Origin: Apodospora peruviana
Taxonomy: Eukaryota; Ascomycota; Sordariomycetes; Sordariales; Lasiosphaeriaceae
Length of the DNA: 64,000 nucleotides
Direction: 5' to 3'
NCBI GenBank assembly: GCA_033439685.1
Contig: JAUEDM010000008.1
Coordinates: 1,426,001 to 1,490,000 of the forward strand
In this document: positions 45,381 through 56,813 of the stretch, one piece after another
How positions within the stretch are numbered: the stretch's first letter is position 1
How the letters are laid out: the number at the start of each line of letters is the position of its first letter
Position numbers and translations under genes: made by a program
The notes under the pieces: model-generated
What the model saw: only the letters and a program-made list of their open reading frames with translations
Database searches by the model: none
What the model was told of the DNA's origin: nothing

Positions 45381-48300
45381 ATGGACGAGTTACTTCTCAA
45401 CCATCTCGCGCTGTCCGCTCAGCTTCCGCATCAAGAGGACCCCAAGCCAGATGAGGTAGAATTTGCCCTGATTGAACGCGTCCTCATTGGCGTTCGTTTG
45501 ATGAGCGATCTTCCAAGAGACCAGAACGTCGACTTCCAGCACCATGAAGTGGACCTCAAGGCTGCTACTGTCTGGGAATCCATCTGTCGATCTCTTGTCG
45601 CATCCAAAGCTGTCAACCCGCGTCGAAGAGTGAATAAGACGAGGCTCCTGTCAGAGCTGAGGTCCATGACCGCGACTGGCTTTCTGCTTGTTCACATTCA
45701 CACCCAGAATGCAGCTCTTCTCATTCATCAGCTCTGCGAGTACGTAACTACCTTCCTTGTCCCGGTGTACCTGGAGCCCAAGTGCTGTGTTGACAATCTG
45801 CTTACCTTCTTCACAGATTTCCTGGCCAGGTGGTGTTCGAGGTGTTTGAGGCTGCGCCGAGAAACGAGGATGTCCTTGCTGCGGATAATGCTCTCCAGTG
45901 GGACTTCCCGGGGAGTGCCGTCGCCGTCCCGCTCTCCGTCTTCAACGATGAAGACTTTCAAGTTTCGCTTGCAACTTTCTTGGAGCAGGCCTCGCTTGAG
46001 TCGACAAAGGCGTTCGCTGCAAATGCCTTTAAAGCTGGAGAACACCTTTGCTAGTACCGTGATACGCCGCGTCCTACCATGATCAGTTCCATGTTGATGG
46101 CCATTCTGGAGGAGAACGGTCGCAGAATTTCGACGCCACTGCCCCGGAAGCGAGTGCGAGACGACATATGCTGGAACAAAGCCGACAAGCCATGGCGTCG
46201 ACTTCCGCATTGGCTTGTACTGCGGGTCGCTGTTGCGCGATACCCTTTTCTCGCGCTCGGAGGAGAACTGGGCCGGTTTGAGTACAAGTTCCTTCTCTGC
46301 TGCGTCTTCGGCACATTTTTGGAGCCAGGGCGGAACTCTATTACACTTCCACTTGATAAGACCGATTTCATGAAAATAAAACTATGCAGACGGCTGGTCA
46401 AGTTGGATGTGGACAGAAATGGAGTCCAGAACCCAGTTGTTTTGCGGAGAGTGGACCATCTGTTCGAACAACTGTCACCCAGACTCAATACATCCATCCA
46501 ACTTGCCATCTATCGCATGCGATCGGAGTGGGGAGCTTTCAAGAAGGTAGCAACTAAATCGATTCCACTCCTGCCCACACGAGCCGCGCCGTCGGATACG
46601 ACGCTTCCCTTGAGGGTCAGCGGCGAGGCCTTGCGACGGATGCAGGCTATATCAAGCAGGCAGATGATGAACCGCCAGCCGAGATGGACACCTCCAGTGG
46701 ACTTCAACCTTTTGCCTGTTACGAATGTGCATTTCAGCGAGTACGCACGTCCCTTTTTAAAACTTGTTGCCAAGGAAGAGATCAAGGTCCAGCATTTATG
46801 GCGAAAGTGGTTGCAATCTGACCCTGGAGTCATAGATCTCAAGTTGTCTCAACAGATTAAACGATACATTGACAAGGCATTGCCCCTGTACGCCGGGAAT
46901 GTCGAGCAAATGAGCCTTCTGATTCTTAATGTGATGGAGCTATGGGTGAGACACGACGAACAGACCTGCCCGGACGTTCCCCCTCCTTCGACAATACCAT
47001 CCTGTATTCACTTCAGATACACTGGACGTCCTCCACTTGGCCGGTTATGACGACATGGTCCGTCTCCAGAACATACAGGAATACCTCCACACACGCACCG
47101 CGATCCATGGTGCAAAGGTCAGCGTGTTCGACGACCCCTCGAGTTCTTGTTTCGCCCTGAGATACTATAATGAGTGCTCGGAGGCTGTTGTAATGCATGC
47201 CTTACACCAACAAATCGAAGAGTATGCTCGCCAAATAAAGCACGCGAAGCTGGACGAATGGAGCCGAAGGAGCGCCGAGTTTCAGGCTCTAACGAAGCAG
47301 GTTGATGAGAGCACTTGCATTTCAACCATCGATGAGCATGATCCACTGGGGAGGTCAATACATGTCGAGGGACACTGTCCTCGCTGCAGAAATATTCAAA
47401 GACTGAATCACATGCGTATTCGGATCTACGAGCATCCGCTTCCTTCCGATGATATCATGGCGAAGGTGGCTGTGTTTGAGTTGATATGTCCCCCGGCGTT
47501 CTCGATTTATCGTGATACGACCTATATGGTCTTGTCACGGCTGGGCTGCTCCACCCTATTTGCTGGAATTGAGCCCAAGTGCATCCTACACGATTATTCC
47601 CAGCTGTCGAATTTCAGTCAAGGCGTCACCTCTGCGTTTACTCTCGCTTCTGTGACAAAATCGTGTAAGTAAACCTCTCTGACCGAGCCATCAATGGTTT
47701 GAAAGCCGCTAATTCTATGTAGTTCTGAAAACGCACTATGCCATGGTTCGGTTTCCTGTGGAGTGGGAGGGTACTCGGGACGGATTGGTGAGACCCAATG
47801 GACTGAAGCTCGCATACTATGATATGCCTAGCGGCATCTGGACCGGCCGAGCTCGTCTAAGGCCGACGTTTGCCCATCACGTACGGCTGCAGTTGCCCCC
47901 CAACTCGCCGTTTCAGTCGCTTCTAGCTCAGGACGCCTCCACTCCTGATAGCGATGGTCCATCCTCGTACGACATATGGCGAGACAGATGAGCTGTCCTT
48001 CGGGAGTGAATCCTAACGAGTTTCTCGCTTTTCAAACTCTGATGTCTGGCTCTGCTCGGCGCTGGCTGTCAATCCTTGTAGAGCTGGGATCCAACAATTT
48101 GAGCCTGTCGAGTGAGGCTATCATGGCCCTATTAACGCACCAGACATGCCAATCTGGCCCCCGTTCTGAGCAGAATGACCCTCTACGCCTTGTGCACTCC
48201 GTCTTCCGCGACACTGCCTTCGTCGAGAAGCTCCTCGAACAGATTGAATCTCGGCTATCAATCACGGCAAACTGGAGAGAGACCCATCTGATGAACACCA

Positions 48301-51300
48301 TCATTACTCTGGCGTCGCATGTTCACAACTTGATCAGCGCAATCGGCTTGGGGACAGTCATTATCCTTAAAGCACTGAAGCTCATTGTGCATGCAAGAGA
48401 ATGTTGTATCAGTTGGGTCAGACTCCTGCGAGATGAGATTCAGACCTCCGAAGATGTGACTACCGCCCAAAGACTGCAGCAGCATGCTCTGGCTGCTGCT
48501 CTTCTCTGTCGACGTACTTTTGTCATCCACCTCGGGCAGACTTCTTCCCTTGATCCTCTCTCCCTGGAGACTTACATCGAATCTAGCATTGCCATACAGG
48601 AGAATATGACCAATAATATCAACTCGCTTACGCGAACGCTATTGCACGACCTGGTTTCTGCTATCAAGATCTCATATCAACTTCAGCCACTTATCTCGCA
48701 GTCGATAGCGGATAATCAAGAGGGTCTACGAAAAGGCCTGAAACATTTCTGGCCGGATGCAGACCGTATGGAGACGGCACAATCTACTGTCACATTTCTT
48801 TCTGATCGGCCTGGATGGGTCTGTTGCGAAATCGCTGAGACCGAATTCGAAGACCGTCAGCTAGTATTATTCGACATTATTCTTGGCACTCTCCTGGTTA
48901 ACGGGAGACCTGTTGGAAAATTGCCCCAAAACTCGCAGAACTCATTGGTCATCAAAGAACTATTTGGAAATCATCCTCTTCGAGTGTTCCAGTCGCCACT
49001 TCCAGGAATGGCGTATACTCTCACCAATAAGCCAAATGGATTTCACGTACACGTCGGAGACGAAAACGGCACAACAGTTGTGGTGGCGAGAGCGGCAGGG
49101 AAAACGGTTCGCTTAGTTCCTCGAGACCACTTCTACCACAGAGATGCCTGGGATCTACCAATGTCCTTGATTTTGGGTCACGTCCACTGGCTCAACTTGA
49201 AGACAGGTGATGTTTACATCGCTCCTTTGACCAGTCCATGGACCATGGCCAGTGGGAACTGGATTCTCAACACCCAAAGAGGAATTTGCAGAAAAGTGAA
49301 ACCGGACAAGACCTACGAAGACCTGGTCGACCCTTGCACCCCCCTGTTCAACCGCGTCACCAAGATTCTGGATGGTCTTGCCCTCCGGCAACATTTGCTT
49401 GTCTCACAACCATCCCCATCCAGAACTGGACGCTGGCCCGGACTTGAGGTCAAAATCAATCAGAAGCAACTCATGTTCTTCGTCAATTCCAATCAGTTGT
49501 TGTACTCCCCACAGCTCGGTCTGGAAATTGACCCAAATCAAGACGCTGGAACCTGGTATGGCTTAAAGGACAAGCTGGTATGTCGACGAACTGACAACCG
49601 TATGCGCCGTATCATACTGGTCCCTCTAGGTGGACTCCTTGTCAACAGGAGTGGCCCACATGTAATGGTCCGGGTCAGGGACAGCGACAAGTATGGCAAG
49701 TTTGTCATCAACGATGTACTGGGGAGAATTGAGTGCGCTGCTGAGCCTTTGCTCGTTTACACCGAGGCTTTGCTCCACGCATACACCTCGTTTCTACTCC
49801 CTGATTCGTTGACTGGAAGAACCGGACCGAGGAGAGCCTCGAGTGGTTGAAATCTGGTATCTGCCACCCATGGACTGTAATTGACCCCAAAGTGTCGGCG
49901 TTGCCGCCGATCGTTCTGAAGATAATCGCAAGCCTGACCCCTCTGCGGGAGTATTACCCGCCTGGTAAGGACCACCGTCGCCGTAATGGCATTATTTAAG
50001 TTGGCTAACCGTTTCCGAATTAGGTATGAAGGTCATGAAGACGGACCGATGGAATGAAAGCCTGACATGCCACATTCAGCATCCTGCCTATCGACAGCTG
50101 GTGAGGGAAGTCTTGGAAGTCTCAGACCAACTGGGGACCTTCAGTTCGCTGCAGGAAGGCCATGAAAAACTCGCTATCATTGACTCTGATGACGGACACC
50201 TGACGGAGCGAGCTTGGATACGTCGAGAACTATATGAGAGGAAGACTGACGGTGATGACATGGCACCTGAGATCCTGGACCGCTTATACGTGCCTCGGGA
50301 CAGGTCATCATCCTCAGAAGACCTGTACGGCAAGGCCATCAAAACTGTGCATCTTCTACGAACATGGCCCGATAGATTTGAGACACCAGCCAATATTTCA
50401 CCAATATTCGCGCAAGGAAACATCATTGGTGGGTATGGCACTGTGTACGACAAACTGTCCCCCAGCACCCGCATGCATACCTGTATCCGAGAAAACTGGG
50501 GTTCTCTTGTGGAGTTGTGCCGCAGTGCTCGATCGCGTCGCTATACCCTGATGTTTCTTTTTGCGACACTGGCATTTCGATCAAACGTGGACGAGAACCT
50601 TCTGAAGGCGCTTGCAGCGTTTGCCATTTTCGAGGACCTTCGGTCTTTACCTCTCCCATCTTGGCCATCCTATTTCAACTATCGTCCGGATGTCGTTCCC
50701 CAGGTGGACGATATCGCAAGGCTGATTCAGCCTTTCAAGGCGCCACCGCCGAAGGATGATGCGGACGAGCTGGAGCGTTTTGCCAGCGCCAAACAGCGCC
50801 GGAAACTGAAAGCAGACAGAGAAACTTTCAGTGTCAAGAGCGAAGAGGACTATCGCTATCTTGCTAAGATCCTTTTTCAGCAATGGCCTTGTGCCGAACC
50901 AAGTATCTCAGATCTTTCCCGGAGCCTCTTGGTCGATGTCGGCTCTGCGTTGGAGGCCATCCGACCAGAATGGTTGCGCTTGTATCAAAACATGCAATTC
51001 TCGTCTCACATATAGGAAGTTCAGCAGATATTAGATCAACGCCGGTCGGATACAGCTCCGAGTTCAAACCGGTCAAGGTCATTACCTCAGAAGAAGCGTT
51101 CCCGTGTCGTCTTCGAGGAAAAGAAATACCAGGATTGAGCTCGAACCTGCTGCAGAGATCGTTCAATTTGGTCATGATCCCAAACGGTGTTGATAAGGCC
51201 CAGCGCTTTGGTGGTGGGTGCAACGACACTCTCGTGGGAGACGGATGGACTCCTCTTGCCAGTATTCTTCAGGACATCCACCAGAAGACGGCGCCTCGCC

Positions 51301-54300
51301 CCAACCGGCGTGGGATGGCGCACCATGCAAGGCCCCATTTCAGTTCTGAAGACACCCAGCGCTATATCAATGAGTTGAGGCAAATCGTTGAGGGGCTGAC
51401 ACAGACCAAATCATTAGTCCGCAAGAACTACGCTCATGACTTGCTACAAAGTATCAAGGCGTTTGAAATCCTTAGGACCCCTCAGCAACTTGCCAGGCAA
51501 TTTCTGTCCATCCGAGACTATTCAAAGTCCAAGGCTGATGTTCTCCGCGCGTTTGGTTTACTCAAGGCCGCAATAGAGCAGCCCACACCAAATATGCCAG
51601 ATCGTCGGATCGGCTGGCTGAAGGATGGCAACCTCTTCCCAGCTGTCACTACAGTGATTTTGCTCGAGCAATTACGTACAACTGGAAGCCCCTGTTTCGA
51701 AAGTGGTATGCGGAAAGAGCTCGTCTCATATGCGCTTGCCCTCACAAGGCTCCAACGGGACATACGGCTCAATGAGTGCGTCCTGGCTGGCGACACATCC
51801 CGATTTCAGGACGAAGAGGCAAATGTTGGGCATACTAACTGGACACCGGATGAACAACCTGACTGGCTGTTGTTGGAGATCGAGTCAAACCTTTTGATCC
51901 GACCGGATCAGGTTGACGTAGCAAGGGCGACCATCATGCCTGCCTCGAGGGCAAACTCGGTGTTGCAGATGAACATGGGTCGAGGTGAGCTTGGTCCCTT
52001 ATATGTTATGGTGCTTTGTCCAAAGATGATGACAGAGCTAACAACTGAACAGGCAAAACATCTTGCATCATCCCTATGGTGGTAGCATCGATGGCGAATC
52101 GCCAGAACCTCGTGCGAGTCATTGTCCCGAAAGCACTCCTCCTCCAGACAGCACAACTGCTACAATCTCGTCTCGGCGGCATACTAAACCGGCATGTTCG
52201 ACATATTCCATTTTCCAGGCGGACCCCAACGCATGAGAAGAACATGCGGCTGTACCTCAATATCCACAAGCATATGCTGAAGACAGCGGGCGTCATCTTG
52301 TGCCTGCCAGAGCATAACCTGTCCTTCATGCTGAGCGGACAACAGAGACTGCTAGACAAGAAGGTGAATGAAAGTGTGCCAATGATCAAGATCCAGTCAT
52401 GGCTCAAATTAGTCTGCCGCGACGTTCTGGACGAGTCTGACTACACGCTCGCGACTGGTACACAGTTCATCTATCCCTCTGGATCGCAGACGTTGGTTGA
52501 TGGGAGTCCACACCAATGGCAGGTTATCGAAACCATCCTCAGACTTGTGGATCGTCATCTCTATGGCCTAGCAACCGATTTTCCAAATTCCATTGTTGTC
52601 CAGCGACGTTGTGACGGCTTCCCGTTTATCTACTTTCTTCGACAAGACGCGGAGGATGAGCTGCTCAGTCGATTGACGGCAGATATAATGAAAGGGTTTG
52701 GCGACATTGTCCCAATGCAGTCACTCGACGCTCGATATTGCGCTGTAGTGAGAGATCTACTCAAACCCGGCAAGCGAAAGCTGAAGACAGATACACTTGA
52801 CAGAGTTCAGAACCTGTGTATCGGCCACAGATTAAGCAGTCTTTGTATTTGCTCAGAGGTTTGCTGCTCAACCGCATCCTGATTATGGCACTCAAAAAGC
52901 GATGGAATGTCCAGTATGGTCTGACAGTTAAACGAGACCCGATTGCGGTGCCTTTCCATGCGAAAGGTGTTGCAAGCGAGCAAAGCGTAAGTACCGCCCC
53001 AATCAAGATGTGCGAAATGTTATTATCATCTAACCGCTAATTGCCTTTTTCTAGGAATGGGGACACCCCGATGTGGCAATTCTCTTCACTTGTCTGGCTT
53101 TTTACTATGACGGCGTCAACGAGAGCCCACTGAAACAGGCCCTTGAGCGTGTAGTCAAGTCTGATGACCCGTCAACCGAATACGACATATGGTCCAGTAG
53201 TTCTGAGGGCTTCCCAGAGTCACTGAGGTCATGGAGCTCGATCAATGTCGACGATGACGTCCAAGTCAACGAGATCTGGAAGGCTGTGCGGTATCAGGTT
53301 GTGGTCATTGACTACTTCCTCAACAACTTTGTATTCCCCCACCATGCGAAACAGTTCAAGGTTAAACTGCAGTCCAATGGATGGGATATACCCTTGTTCT
53401 CTACGTCTGACGAGGGAGAGGCGAAGAGCGGACGCATGCCTCTCACAACCGGCTTCAGCGGCACAAACGACAGTCGGACAATGCTGCCCCTCACCATCAA
53501 GCAGGAGGATCTCGCAGGACTATCGCACACCAACGCCGAGGTTCTATCATATCTTCTCCATGATCGATCTCGCCGATGTGAAGTAATCACCGACTGGAAA
53601 GGCGGAAGGGCTACGGAGCGAGATCTGCTGTTAATCTTAAAACGAAAGAATATCGGAGTACTTATTGACGCAGGTGCGCAAATCTTGGAAATGGACAACG
53701 AGACGCTCGCAAAGACGTGGCTCAAGATCGATGGGAGATGGGAGGCTGCTGTTTTTTCGACTCCACGAACAAACCATGGGCCATCAGTAGGAAGGGTCGC
53801 AAAACGCCTCTGCTTGCATCGCCGTACGCCGACGACCTGACAAAGTGTCTTGTATATCTCGATGAGGCAAGTTTCTGGTCCCCCCACCCCCTTGTTTGGG
53901 CAGACAAGTAGCTGATTTTATTTTAGACGCACACGCGTGGAACGGATTTTTCTTTTCCACTCAATTGCTACGGTGCTGTAACTGTCGGTCAAGGCCAGTC
54001 GAAGGACCATACAGTTCAGGGTGAGTTTGTCATGCTTGCCATTATCTATTAGACTTCGCTGACCCTTGACGCTTCTACCAACCGCAACGCGACTCCGCCA
54101 GTTGGGCACTACGCAGAGTGTCATGTTTCTTATTCCTCCCGAAGTGTGTCAAGTCATTAGAGATATCAGGAAGAAGGACGTGACCGAAGAGATTACGTCC
54201 CCAGATGTGTAAGTCGTCGTCACCAACTCCAAAGTTTTCATGACGATCTGAATAGGAGGGCTGCTGACAGTAGAATCCATTGGCTGCTTGACAACGCCTG

Positions 54301-55795
54301 CAACGACATTGAACAATTACAACCACTATACTTCTCGCAAGGCACCGATTTTTGCCGACGAACGCACGCAGTCATTGATAACCCGGACTACCTCCTTGAC
54401 TCGGGCCAGCGAGCCAAATATGTCACGTCTATCAAGCAGAATGAACTACAAACCTTGCAAGAATTATACGAGCCGAAGCTGAAGGCCAAAACTACCGCAC
54501 TCAAGACGTCAAATCCAAAGGTGGCCGCGTTTGTCGAGAAGCTCAATCTCCGACGCAAGGGTTTCCATGACAACGGACGTGCCGTCCAGGCATCAGCTCT
54601 ACAAGAGGTTGAGCAAGAGCGTGAAGTGGCCCACGAGGTTGAGTGTGTCCGCCAGGTCAAGAAGCCGTTCCGGCCCGAAGCGCTCTCCTTTCCGGGGCTG
54701 CACCGAGGCCTGGAGACTTTGGCACGTACCGGACGGCTGTCTCCCGACAGCTCTGCCACCTGTCATGTCTTCAATCTGCTTTCTGGGACCTTTCTCGGTC
54801 GTAAGTATGCGGTTTTCGGCCAAGGAAAGCAGTTCAAAGCTGTTTTTGTCTGCCGAGTTTGAGCGGACGGCGAGGTTTCACACCGACTCTGCTAATAAGG
54901 ACAGCTTCTTGGTAAGTTTTCATTGGTTCTTATGATAGAGAGCTTGGCGATGTACTGACCTATGAAACAGCGTCCCGTCAATTGGATCATTTGGAGTGGG
55001 ATTATGGAAGCGGCTGTGGTCGTGATTCCTGAAGAGGCCGAGATCATCATACGCATGGCCTGCGCCGGACAAATTCACCGCCAGGTCTACCTCATCACCT
55101 ACGCCTCGCCGGTCACAAGGAAGATGTTGCCGTTCAACAGCTTGTCTTTCTTCAGCATGCCTCAGCTGCCGTTCGGTTGGGTTGCTCCCGCATGGCTCAA
55201 GATCGAGCTAGGCATTCTGGCTGGTCGGCTGTATTTTGAGTGGGATGAATATGAGACACTGTGTAAGTTCCTGGGGGTAGATGATAAAACCAGCTTAGCG
55301 GTCATAGAGCATGAGGAAGACGACGACAACGATGAGGATAATCCAGTGCAGCCGTCAGACGAAGAGGAGACCGTAGAAAGGCCGTCGACGACTCCACAGA
55401 AGAGACGGACTGTTGTGAACAGCTTTTCGCCACGACCTTTGACCTTCTTGCAGGAGTGGCTGGCTGTTCGACGACACGGGCAAGACTTTGCCCAGACCCC
55501 GATGGGGTTCCTGACTCAGGGCAAACCCCTGCAGGCGAGCCACCCATTCTTCAGCAAGGCGATGGCCTCGGTTGCCGGACAGGCCGCTACCGGTAGTGAT
55601 GGACCCGTTGCTAGGATCGTGGGCAAGCCTGGTCATGAGGGAGATGCTGGGGATGTGGAAGGGGATGTATTTGATGGTGTGGACGATATGGGTGCCAATT
55701 GTGGTCATGAAGACGATGGAGAGGAGCACAAGGAAGTTGTTTATGATGATAGCGAGTATTATGTTTCGGCTTCGGAGGGCGACGAGTCGGATTAA
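45381..55795 (+). pseudogene. Broken giant DUF6606/DUF3638/DUF3645 gene (annotated as ubiquitinyl hydrolase in databases)
   Basis: Reads across 10.4 kb as one ancestral gene of about 3,200 codons. Order: DUF6606 (MDELLLNHLALSAQ, FPGQVVFEVFEA, KRVRDDICWNKADKPWRR), then long middle segments, DUF3638 with a Walker-A-like MNMGRGKTSCIIPM after an intron at 51985-52052 and DVLDESDYTLA, then DUF3645 with TTGFSGTNDSRTMLPLTIKQ, DE-THTRGTD and IHWLLDNACNDIEQLQPLYF, and a C-terminal RPVNWIIWS through an acidic tail to a stop at 55793-55795. Lesions: in-frame TAG at 46052-46054 and 51013-51015; frameshifts near 46970, 47976, 49825, 51016-51090, 52815, 53752 (T6 tract) and 54800-54840; and an intron from 54021 whose expected acceptor reads AA at 54080-54081. 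Normal introns remain at about 45740-45818, 47668-47722, 49965-50023, 52987-53054 and 54209-54270. The family is a fungal DUF with unproven deubiquitinase annotation. Confidence 0.85.
53867..53926 (+). other. GC-AG intron in the DUF3645 part
   Basis: The intron starts GCAAGT directly after GATGAG (Asp-Glu) and ends TTTTAG. Skipping it gives DE-THTRGTDFSFP in frame, in line with DEAH-type residues expected here. GCAAGT is the standard form of non-canonical GC-AG donors, and no GT donor nearby restores the frame. Confidence 0.6.
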
Positions 55796-56813
55796 GGTTA
55801 GCTGTACCGTAGATGGTTAGATAGCGTTTGTTTCTTGGTTGTGTTTTACTTTATACATCAGCGTTGTATCTATGTATAGCGTTGGATTGTAGATATATCA
55901 GTTTGCTCAGTCAGGTAATACGGATCCGTATCATGTTTGTTTTTTATTTGTTGTGGCAAAAGAATGACTCTGGGTGGTGGTGGGTGGTGGTCCCAGGATC
56001 CTACAGACCACCTCTTCTTTTTTGGACTCTGAAGATAGGCAAGTTGATAACAAACACTCGAATATTATTGGATGTCATTTTCAATATCGGATCTTTGATT
56101 GGGGTTGAGCCGAATCACCGGGACTGGAACTGGGGGAACGGCAGGCTACCGGTAGGTGCAACAACTGTGTGTGTCAGATCATTGATCCCGAACTTGGAAC
56201 CAACGACGAACGAACAACTTATCTTCCGGCGGCCAACCGTGTGTCTCGGCACACAATATTCTCTATATTCCGCAGGACAGCGCCGCATACATACTTAGAT
56301 TATTAAGGTATTGGTATCGAGCCAGAACGGCGAAAGGGCAATCCTGTCTTTTCCCGTCTTGTATTATCCGTACCCCGACGATGCGGTGTGTAAGCACAGA
56401 AGGATGTACCTGGCAAGCCACTCGATCATTTATGTAATATGATTTGTCGGCGGGGTGCCGGGGCCGGGAATGTAGGGACTGAAACGATGCCCCAGCCCTA
56501 TGATTTACCCGGGTTCGGAAGCGATCGCCGACGAGATATGAAAGGATGGCCATTCACAACCGTCCGCTACCCTCGTGCCCACCACCCACATTTGGCACCA
56601 TCGTGCGTGCCTAGTGCGACGGACGTCCGTTCGGTGATACAAACACAGTCACGGTGATGGCTGGGAAGCGACGAGGGTGTGAAAGGGAGAGAAGGAAAAG
56701 CTTGGCATGTAGGATCAATTGAAGTTATAAAGACGGGAGTCATGCTTTTAACCTTGGTCAATAGTTTCGAAAGAAACCACCTGAACTTTCTCCTGATCAT
56801 TGTATAAACCAAG
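55796..56813. other. Intergenic
   Basis: 1 kb between two pseudogenes. No ORF resembles a known family and no repeat is evident. Confidence 0.55.
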
